A stretch of DNA of 12,556 nucleotides, taken from contig CAMNGN010000045.1 of NCBI GenBank assembly GCA_946538475.1, positions 1 through 12,556 of the forward strand, written 5' to 3'. The DNA is from an uncultured Blautia sp. (GTDB taxonomy: Bacteria; Bacillota; Clostridia; Lachnospirales; Lachnospiraceae). Position 1 is the stretch's first letter; every line of letters starts with the position of its first letter. This document shows, piece by piece, positions 1-5,774 of this stretch. Under the pieces are notes generated by a model. The model ran no database searches. It saw only the letters and a list, made by a program, of their open reading frames with translations, and was not told where the DNA came from. The position numbers and the translations under genes are program-made.

Positions 1-960
1 TCACTTTCCGACGAGCAGCAGAAGCTGCAGATCGACTATAACAACGAGGCGATGCAGATCACCAACCGGTACATTCCGGGCGAGGAGAGAAGCTTTACCA
101 TCATTGCTTTCCCGCTTTGTGAGATCGGGGAGCCCTACGAAGAGATATTCAGAGAGATCGTAAAGATCAACACGCTCGACTACGAGAAGTATCAGCGCAT
201 ACAGCAGACCATCATCGATACGCTGGACAGCTGTGAGTGGGTAGAGATCAAAGGAAAGGGAGACAATCAGACCGACCTCCTGATCCATCTTCACGAACTG
301 GAAAAACCCGAAAAACAGACGAACTTTGAGAACTGCGTGGCAGATGTCAATATCCCTCTCGGCGAGGTGTTCACTTCTCCCGTGCTGGCAGGGACAGGCG
401 GCGTTCTCCATGTGAGCAAAGTGTATCTGGAAGGGCTGCAGTTCAGCAACCTGACGCTGGTGTTCGACTGCGGTCAGGTGATCGATTACAGCTGCGACAA
501 TTTTGAGACAGAAGAAGAGAACCGTAAATATATAGAAGAAAACATTCTTCACCATCATCGCAAGATACCGATGGGAGAGTTTGCCATCGGGACAAACACC
601 ACAGCCTACACAAGCGCACGGCGGCTGGGCATCGAGGACCGTCTTCCCATACTGATCGCGGAAAAGATGGGACCTCACTTTGCGGTCGGCGACACCTGCT
701 ACAGCTGGGAGGAGGACACTCCTGTCTATAACCCGGACGGCAAGGAGATCATCGCGAGGGACAACGAGATTTCGGCGCTCCGTAAAGAGGACCTGAGCAT
801 GGCCTACTACGGATGCCACACCGACATCACCATTCCCTATGATGAACTTGGCAGCATTGCGGTGATCGATGATGAGGGTGAAATGACCCCGATCATCACG
901 GATGGCAGATTTGTTCTGCCGGGAACGGAGGAGCTTAACCGCCCCTTCGACGAAGACTAA
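1..960 (+). CDS. M29-family metallo-aminopeptidase, 5'-truncated
   Basis: This is the C-terminal part (319 codons plus TAA) of a cytosolic metal-dependent aminopeptidase that removes N-terminal residues from peptides. The frame is open from base 1, so the true start lies upstream; the ATG at 52 is internal. The metal-ligand pattern of family M29 (AmpS/PepS/aminopeptidase T) is visible in order: Glu in PLGEVFTSP (codon 364-366), Glu in MGEFAIGTN (577-579), His in GPHFAVGD (676-678), and His and Asp in CHTDI (817-819 and 823-825). Spacing between the two glutamates is close to that I recall for the Thermus enzyme. More than 100 N-terminal residues are missing. There is no terminator in the 46 bases before purE, so read-through into the purine genes is possible. 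Family assignment is firm; substrate preference cannot be read from sequence. Confidence 0.9.
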   Translation, partial: SLSDEQQKLQIDYNNEAMQITNRYIPGEERSFTIIAFPLCEIGEPYEEIFREIVKINTLDYEKYQRIQQTIIDTLDSCEWVEIKGKGDNQTDLLIHLHELEKPEKQTNFENCVADVNIPLGEVFTSPVLAGTGGVLHVSKVYLEGLQFSNLTLVFDCGQVIDYSCDNFETEEENRKYIEENILHHHRKIPMGEFAIGTNTTAYTSARRLGIEDRLPILIAEKMGPHFAVGDTCYSWEEDTPVYNPDGKEIIARDNEISALRKEDLSMAYYGCHTDITIPYDELGSIAVIDDEGEMTPIITDGRFVLPGTEELNRPFDED

Positions 961-1006
961 CTAACGTTTCAGACAACACGTATACCTCTGATGAAAGGAG
1001 ATACAG

Positions 1007-1507
1007 ATGGCAAAAGTAGGAATAGTAATGGGAAGCGACTCCGATATGCCGGTGATGGCCAAAGCCGCAGCGGTGCTGGATGAGCTGGGTATCGATTATG
1101 AGATGAGGATCATATCCGCACACAGAGAGCCCGATGTGTTTTTTGATTACGCGAAGACAGCAGAGGAAAGAGGACTCAAGGTGATCATCGCCGGAGCAGG
1201 TATGGCCGCTCATCTTCCGGGCATGTGCGCCGCGATCTTCCCGCTCCCGGTGATCGGCATTCCCATGCACACGACCTCGCTGGGAGGCAGAGATTCACTG
1301 TATTCCATCGTACAGATGCCATCGGGCATTCCGGTCGCAACGGTTGCTATAAACGGCGGAGCCAACGCCGCTCTTCTGGCCGCAAAGATACTGGCTGTCT
1401 CGGACAGTGAGCTTCTGGGACGCCTCAAAGCATACAGCGCGGATCTGAAAGCGCAGGTAGAAAAGAAGGATGCCCGTCTTCAGGAGACCGGATACAAGGA
1501 TTATTAA
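1007..1507 (+). CDS. purE: N5-carboxyaminoimidazole ribonucleotide mutase (class I PurE)
   Basis: PurE interconverts N5-CAIR and CAIR in de novo purine synthesis, in the cytosol as an octamer in known class I enzymes. The 166-residue product has the full class I pattern: the phosphate-binding GSDSD motif at residues 9-13, the catalytic-histidine motif SAHREP with His39, the AGMAAHLPG segment, and PMHTTSLGGRDSLYSIVQMP near the active site. Length is typical. The ATG at 1007 follows a strong AAAGGAG (994-1000) with a 6-base spacer. It is the first purine gene of the run, 14 bases before purM. No purK (N5-CAIR synthetase) lies beside it. I see no purine riboswitch in the short upstream gap. Confidence 0.96.
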   Translation: MAKVGIVMGSDSDMPVMAKAAAVLDELGIDYEMRIISAHREPDVFFDYAKTAEERGLKVIIAGAGMAAHLPGMCAAIFPLPVIGIPMHTTSLGGRDSLYSIVQMPSGIPVATVAINGGANAALLAAKILAVSDSELLGRLKAYSADLKAQVEKKDARLQETGYKDY

Positions 1508-1510
1508 TAT

Positions 1511-1516
1511 TGGAGG
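1511..1516 (+). promoter_or_regulatory. Ribosome binding site fixing the purM start
   Basis: TGGAGG lies 5 bases before the ATG at 1522. A TTG in the same frame at 1510 would put this site inside the coding region, so the ATG at 1522 is the better start. Confidence 0.85.
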
Positions 1517-1521
1517 TTAAT

Positions 1522-2547
1522 ATGGATTATAAGAAAGCGGGAGTGGATATCGAAGCCGGCTACAGATCGGTGGAACTCATGAAGGAGCACATCGCCAAGA
1601 CGATGCGGCCCGAAGTACTCGGAGGGATCGGCGGCTTTTCCGGCGCGTTCTCGATGAATGCGTTTAAGGATATGGATGAGCCCACGCTGGTTTCCGGCAC
1701 CGACGGCGTCGGAACCAAGCTTAAACTGGCATTTATCATGGACCGCCATGATACGGTCGGCATCGACTGTGTGGCCATGTGTGTGAATGATATTGCCTGC
1801 GCGGGCGGAGAACCGCTGTTTTTCCTGGATTATATCGCATGCGGAAAAAATTATCCCGAGAAGATCGCTGCAATCGTGTCAGGCGTGGCTGAAGGATGCC
1901 GGCAGTCCGGAGCAGCGCTCATCGGTGGTGAGACCGCAGAGATGCCGGGCTTTTATCCCGAGGACGAATACGATCTGGCCGGCTTTGCCGTGGGTATCGT
2001 AGATAAAAAGGATATGATCACCGGCGCGGAGCTTAAAGCCGGGGACACGCTCATCGGCATCGCGTCATCGGGCGTACACAGCAACGGTTTCTCCCTGGTG
2101 CGGAAAGTGTTCGAAATGACAGCCGAGTCACTGGGAACCTATTATGAGGAATTGGGAACGACCCTCGGCGACGCGCTGATCCGTCCGACAAAGATATATG
2201 TAAAAGCACTTCGCTCCGTAAAAGAGGCAGGCGTACGCATTCATGCCTGCAGCCATATCACCGGCGGCGGTTTCTATGAAAATGTTCCGCGTATGCTGAC
2301 GGATAACACGCATGCAGTGATCAGAAAAGACAGCTACCCGGTGCCGCCGATCTTCGGACTTCTTGCCCGTACCGGCGGAATCGAAGAAAAAATGATGTAC
2401 AACACCTACAATATGGGCCTTGGCATGATCCTGGCCGTGTCAGTCGATGATGCGGACAAGACGATGGAAGCGCTGAAGGCAGCAGGCGAGACGGCGTATG
2501 TGGTCGGACAGATCGAAGAAGGCGAAAAAGGAGTGACCTTATGCTGA
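1522..2547 (+). CDS. purM: Phosphoribosylformylglycinamidine cyclo-ligase (AIR synthetase)
   Basis: PurM makes aminoimidazole ribonucleotide from FGAM with ATP, the fifth step of de novo purine synthesis. The 341-residue product has the normal family length. Visible motifs are GTDGVGTKL at residues 59-67 (nucleotide binding, typical of the PurM/PurL/ThiL/SelD superfamily), CVNDIACAGGEPLFFLDY after it, GGETAEMPG at 135-143, and the C-terminal HITGGGFYENVPRM segment. The start at 1522 is chosen over an in-frame TTG at 1510 because the Shine-Dalgarno site sits between them. The last 7 bases overlap purN, the usual purMN arrangement, which suggests coupled translation. Confidence 0.97.
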   Translation: MDYKKAGVDIEAGYRSVELMKEHIAKTMRPEVLGGIGGFSGAFSMNAFKDMDEPTLVSGTDGVGTKLKLAFIMDRHDTVGIDCVAMCVNDIACAGGEPLFFLDYIACGKNYPEKIAAIVSGVAEGCRQSGAALIGGETAEMPGFYPEDEYDLAGFAVGIVDKKDMITGAELKAGDTLIGIASSGVHSNGFSLVRKVFEMTAESLGTYYEELGTTLGDALIRPTKIYVKALRSVKEAGVRIHACSHITGGGFYENVPRMLTDNTHAVIRKDSYPVPPIFGLLARTGGIEEKMMYNTYNMGLGMILAVSVDDADKTMEALKAAGETAYVVGQIEEGEKGVTLC

Positions 2548-3167
2548 GGATCGGAGTACTGGTGTCGGGCGGCGGAACAAATCTGCAGGCTGTGATGGAC
2601 GCGATGGACGAAGGCCGGATAACAGGGGCCGAGATCGCGGTTGTGATCAGCAACAATGCCGGTGCCTACGCGCTCGAGAGAGCAAAGAATAAAGGGATCG
2701 AAGCTCTGCTGATTTCCCCGAAGGATTATGACAGCAGGGAGGAGTTCCACGAGGCACTTCTCACGGCACTGAAAGAAAGAAATCTCGATCTGCTGGTGCT
2801 TGCCGGGTACCTGGTGGCGATACCGCCGTCCATCGTGCAGGCGTTCCCCATGAAGATCATCAACATTCATCCCTCGCTGATCCCCTCGTTCTGCGGCAAA
2901 GGCTATTACGGCCTTAAGGTCCATGAAGGGGTCCTGAAGAGGGGCGTGAAGGTAACAGGAGCAACGGTACACTTTGTGGATGAAGGCACGGATACCGGGC
3001 CGATCATCCTGCAGAAAGCGGTGGAAGTGCTGCCTGATGATACCCCTAAGACTCTGCAGAGGAGAGTCATGGAGCAGGCGGAGTGGCAGATCCTGCCGCG
3101 CGCGATCGACCTGATCGCAAACGATCGGCTGAAGATAGAAGACGGGCTTGTGACGGTAAAGGAGTAA
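2541..3167 (+). CDS. purN: Phosphoribosylglycinamide formyltransferase
   Basis: PurN transfers a formyl group from 10-formyltetrahydrofolate to GAR, the third step of the purine pathway. The 208-residue product begins with the phosphate-binding SGGGTNLQ motif (residues 9-16) and carries the catalytic triad of the family: Asn108 and His110 in NIHPSLIPSF, and Asp151 in GTDTGPI, equivalent to Asn106, His108 and Asp144 of the E. coli enzyme. A Shine-Dalgarno AAGGAG (2528-2533) lies inside purM, 7 bases before the ATG, and the start overlaps the end of purM by 7 bases. It is followed after 4 bases by purD. Confidence 0.97.
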   Translation: MLRIGVLVSGGGTNLQAVMDAMDEGRITGAEIAVVISNNAGAYALERAKNKGIEALLISPKDYDSREEFHEALLTALKERNLDLLVLAGYLVAIPPSIVQAFPMKIINIHPSLIPSFCGKGYYGLKVHEGVLKRGVKVTGATVHFVDEGTDTGPIILQKAVEVLPDDTPKTLQRRVMEQAEWQILPRAIDLIANDRLKIEDGLVTVKE

Positions 3168-3171
3168 AAGA

Positions 3172-4446
3172 ATGAAGATATTGATCGTTGGAAGCGGCGG
3201 AAGAGAGCATGCAATCGCGTGGAGTGTTTCCAAAAGCCCGAAGGCAGAAAAGATTTACTGCGCTCCGGGAAACGCCGGCATAGCGGAATATGCAGAGTGT
3301 GTCCCGATCGGCGCGATGGAGTTTGACGCCCTGGCGGCGTTTGCGGCCGAAAAAGAGATCGATCTCACCATCATCGGCATGGACGATCCGCTGGTGGGCG
3401 GCATCGTAGATGTTTTTGAAGAAAAAGGACTCAGAGTGTTCGGGCCGAGAAAAAATGCGGCGATCCTCGAAGGATCCAAGGCTTTCTCCAAGGATCTGAT
3501 GAAAAAGTATCATATCCCGACGGCAGCCTACGAAAACTTTGACGATCCCGAAAAGGCACTGGAGTACCTGAGAACGGAGGCAAAGTTTCCGATCGTCCTC
3601 AAGGCGGACGGGCTTGCGCTGGGCAAAGGCGTGCTTATCTGCAACACACTCGAAGAAGCCGAAGCCGGAGTGCGCGAGATCATGCAGGATAAAAAGTTCG
3701 GAAATGCCGGCGACCGCATGGTGATCGAAGAGTTCATGACAGGACGCGAAGTTTCCGTGCTCACCTTTGTGGACGGAAAGACGATCCGCCCGATGACTTC
3801 GGCGCAGGATCACAAGCGTGCCCTCGACGGAGACAAAGGCCTTAACACAGGCGGAATGGGAACCTTCTCACCGAGCCCGTTCTACACGGACGAGATCGAC
3901 AGATTCTGCCGCGAAAAGATCTTTCAGCCGACCGTCGACGCCATGGCCGCGGAGGGAAGACCCTTCAAGGGGATCATCTTCTTTGGACTGATGCTGACGG
4001 CGGACGGACCGAAGGTGCTGGAGTACAATGCCAGGTTCGGCGATCCCGAGGCGCAGGTGGTCCTTCCCCGCATGAAGACCGACATCCTGGAGGTGATGGA
4101 AGCCTGTGTGGACGGAACCCTGGACAAGGTAGACCTGCAGTTCGAGGACAATGCGGCGGTATGCGTGGTTCTGGCAAGCGACGGATATCCGGTCAAATAC
4201 GAGAAGAATGTCCCGATGTACGGCTTTGAAAATTTTGCCGGAAAGGACGGATATTACTGCTTCCATGCCGGAACCAAATTCCTGGACGGGCAGATCGTGA
4301 CAAACGGAGGCCGTGTGGTCGGCATCACGGCAAAGGGAAAAGACCTTAAAGAAGCGCGCGCAAATGCCTATAAAGCAACAGAATGGATACAGTTTGCCAA
4401 TAAATATATGCGAAATGATATCGGTAAAGCGATAGATGAAGCGTGA
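3172..4446 (+). CDS. purD: Phosphoribosylamine--glycine ligase (GAR synthetase)
   Basis: PurD joins phosphoribosylamine and glycine using ATP, the second step of purine synthesis. The 424-residue product is of standard length. It shows the N-terminal nucleotide-fold motif GSGGREHA (residues 7-14), an ATP-grasp domain with FPIVLKADGLALGKGV, the QDHKRALDGDKGLNTGGMG loop, and NARFGDPE (286-293, metal/ATP site), then the C-terminal domain with GGRVVGITAKG. The Shine-Dalgarno AAAGGAG (3158-3164) overlaps the end of purN. The gene usually found between purN and purD in clostridial clusters (purH) is absent; the four bases between purN and purD leave no room for a remnant. Confidence 0.97.
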   Translation: MKILIVGSGGREHAIAWSVSKSPKAEKIYCAPGNAGIAEYAECVPIGAMEFDALAAFAAEKEIDLTIIGMDDPLVGGIVDVFEEKGLRVFGPRKNAAILEGSKAFSKDLMKKYHIPTAAYENFDDPEKALEYLRTEAKFPIVLKADGLALGKGVLICNTLEEAEAGVREIMQDKKFGNAGDRMVIEEFMTGREVSVLTFVDGKTIRPMTSAQDHKRALDGDKGLNTGGMGTFSPSPFYTDEIDRFCREKIFQPTVDAMAAEGRPFKGIIFFGLMLTADGPKVLEYNARFGDPEAQVVLPRMKTDILEVMEACVDGTLDKVDLQFEDNAAVCVVLASDGYPVKYEKNVPMYGFENFAGKDGYYCFHAGTKFLDGQIVTNGGRVVGITAKGKDLKEARANAYKATEWIQFANKYMRNDIGKAIDEA

Positions 4447-4461
4447 GGAAGGAATGAAAAA

Positions 4462-5253
4462 ATGACAGAACAGGAAGCAATCAAAGCGTTGAAGACCAAT
4501 GAGGCACTGTTTGTGGCATATTCGAGAGCCACCAATCTGCCTTATGTGACATGTGATGAGGAGAGCTTCAACGATCAGGCGTGGATTTTTACCCGCGAAG
4601 AAGATATCAAGGAGTTTGGAAAAACAGCTGCCGAGAATAAAAATGTGATCCTCGGCATGAAATTTGAGAGAAAGAATTTCCCGATGCTTTACAGCACACT
4701 TCATGCGATGGGTGTCAATTCCATCGTGCTGCAGGACGGCAAAGGCTCAGTCGAGGTGGAACTCGACGATGTGACGAAGATGCAGGATCTGAGCAAGCTT
4801 CCACCTGAGAAGCGCCCGCTTTTCAACCCCTCTCTTCAGCTCTCCGCCGCATATTTCCTGCAGGAGCTGAGAAGACCGGTGCCGAAGGATCAGCACGGAA
4901 ATATCCGTGAACTGGAGGAGGAAGTCCTGGCAAACCTGATCCGCTCCGAGTTCCTCATCGCGGTGACTCCCGACGAGAAGGACCCCAAAAAGCTGAACAT
5001 GGCAGCGATCAAGACAAAGGACGGAAAGACGCTTCAGCCGTTCTTCTCCGACGTGATGGAGTTCGGCCGTTTCTCCCGCGGAAAAAAGATCGGTGCGGTC
5101 AAAGTCGCTTTTGAGAAGCTTCCGCAGGTGGCCATCAAATCGGCAGAGGGATATGTCCTCAACCCGATGGGATACAATCTGATGTTTGACAAGGACAGAT
5201 TTGAGAAGCTGATCGAGCTGAAGAAGAAAGTACAGGAGACACCTGAAAGCTGA
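4462..5253 (+). CDS. SseB-family protein of unknown role
   Basis: The 263-residue product resembles the SseB family. The N-terminal half has an IFTREEDIKEFGK segment like the SseB N-terminal domain, and the C-terminal part has AEGYVLNPMGYNLMFDK, matching the GxVINPFG-type ending of that domain family. There is no signal peptide or membrane segment, so it should be cytosolic. Despite the name, which comes from an E. coli gene, the molecular function of these proteins is poorly known and no enzymatic motif is visible. GGAAGGA (4447-4453) precedes the ATG by 8 bases, and the gap to purD is only 15 bases, so it is almost surely co-transcribed with the purine genes. Tandem stops TGA-TAA end it, just before a terminator. 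Gene reality is near certain; family call is moderate. Confidence 0.75.
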   Translation: MTEQEAIKALKTNEALFVAYSRATNLPYVTCDEESFNDQAWIFTREEDIKEFGKTAAENKNVILGMKFERKNFPMLYSTLHAMGVNSIVLQDGKGSVEVELDDVTKMQDLSKLPPEKRPLFNPSLQLSAAYFLQELRRPVPKDQHGNIRELEEEVLANLIRSEFLIAVTPDEKDPKKLNMAAIKTKDGKTLQPFFSDVMEFGRFSRGKKIGAVKVAFEKLPQVAIKSAEGYVLNPMGYNLMFDKDRFEKLIELKKKVQETPES

Positions 5254-5274
5254 TAAACGTTAAGACCGGGGCCG

Positions 5275-5311
5275 GAGCCTGCCTCTTTTTGGAGGGCAGG
5301 CTCTGTTTTTG
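5275..5311 (+). terminator. Rho-independent terminator of the pur-sseB operon
   Basis: A 9-bp GC-rich stem (GAGCCTGCC at 5275-5283 with GGCAGGCTC at 5295-5303), an 11-base loop, then TGTTTTTG. It lies 21 bases after the SseB-like gene's stop codon and abuts the promoter of the next operon. Confidence 0.9.
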
Positions 5312-5312
5312 C

Positions 5313-5340
5313 TTGCAATTTCCTGCCAATGTGCTACTAT
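5313..5340 (+). promoter_or_regulatory. Probable sigma-A promoter of the gntR-clpC operon
   Basis: TTGCAA (5313-5318), a 16-base spacer, then TACTAT (5335-5340) preceded by TG at 5332-5333, giving an extended -10. Initiation near 5347 would leave a leader of about 24 bases. A weak dyad (TGT..TA and TA..ACA, 5330-5350) overlaps the -10 and could be the regulator's own operator, but the symmetry is poor. Confidence 0.55.
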
Positions 5341-5358
5341 GTATATAACAAAAAAGAC

Positions 5359-5364
5359 GGGAGG
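5359..5364 (+). promoter_or_regulatory. Ribosome binding site fixing the gntR start
   Basis: GGGAGG lies 6 bases before the ATG at 5371. An in-frame ATG at 5329 has no such site and lies upstream of or within the promoter -10, so it is rejected. Confidence 0.85.
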
Positions 5365-5370
5365 GATTAT

Positions 5371-5739
5371 ATGCTCGTAGAGATAGATTTTAACAGTGAT
5401 GAGGCGATCTACCTGCAGCTGAGCAATCAGATCATCATGGGTATAGCCTCTTCCCGGCTGCAGTCGGGCGACCCGCTGCCGTCGGTCCGTCAGCTTGCCG
5501 ATACCATCGGCATAAACATGCACACCGTCAACAAGGCGTACGCTTTGCTGCGGCAGGAAGGCTATATACAGATGGACCGCAGAAAAGGCGCGGTCATCTC
5601 GGTGGATGTGGACAGGATGAAAGCACTGGAACGTATGAAAGATGAGTTTCGTGTACTCATCGCCCGGGGCCTGTGCAAAAATGTAGGCCGTGAGGACGTG
5701 CATGAACTGATAGATCAGATATACGATGAATATACTTAA
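5371..5739 (+). CDS. GntR-family transcriptional regulator, short YtrA type
   Basis: A 122-residue DNA-binding repressor-type protein. The N-terminal winged helix-turn-helix is clear: IYLQLSNQI (residues 13-21), the GDPLPSVRQLAD stretch (33-44), the recognition region INMHTVNKAYALL (48-60) and the wing around QEGYIQMDRRKG. The remaining 50 or so residues form a small tail with no ligand-binding domain, which is typical of the YtrA subfamily. Relatives often sit before ABC transporter genes; this one is 35 bases before clpC instead and appears to head that operon. It occupies the place held by ctsR-mcsA-mcsB in Bacillus. A role in controlling clpC is inference from position only. The start is set by GGGAGG before 5371. 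Confidence 0.92.
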   Translation: MLVEIDFNSDEAIYLQLSNQIIMGIASSRLQSGDPLPSVRQLADTIGINMHTVNKAYALLRQEGYIQMDRRKGAVISVDVDRMKALERMKDEFRVLIARGLCKNVGREDVHELIDQIYDEYT

Positions 5740-5755
5740 TACTATATTTCGAACA
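5740..5755 (+). promoter_or_regulatory. Possible repeated operator-like motif before clpC
   Basis: TACTATATTTCGAACA here matches TACTATGTATATAACA at 5335-5350 (over the gntR -10) at 12 of 16 positions. Both copies lie just upstream of a gene in the same operon. This could be a regulator site or chance similarity in AT-rich spacer DNA. Confidence 0.25.
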
Positions 5756-5774
5756 GATCAGTGCGGGAGGATAT

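Noticed and set aside
961..1006. Purine riboswitch or purine-operator site ahead of purE
   Set aside because: The gap is only 46 bases, too short for an aptamer plus expression platform, and shows no stem structure. Regulation may come from further upstream, outside the window.
1510..1521. TTG start adding four residues to PurM
   Set aside because: The Shine-Dalgarno GGAGG lies at 1512-1516, inside that extension and at good spacing from the ATG at 1522.
4454..4465. A three-codon ORF (ATG AAA AAA TGA) overlapping the SseB-like gene's start
   Set aside because: The ribosome site touches its ATG with no spacer, so it is unlikely to be translated; it looks like a by-product of an A-rich spacer.
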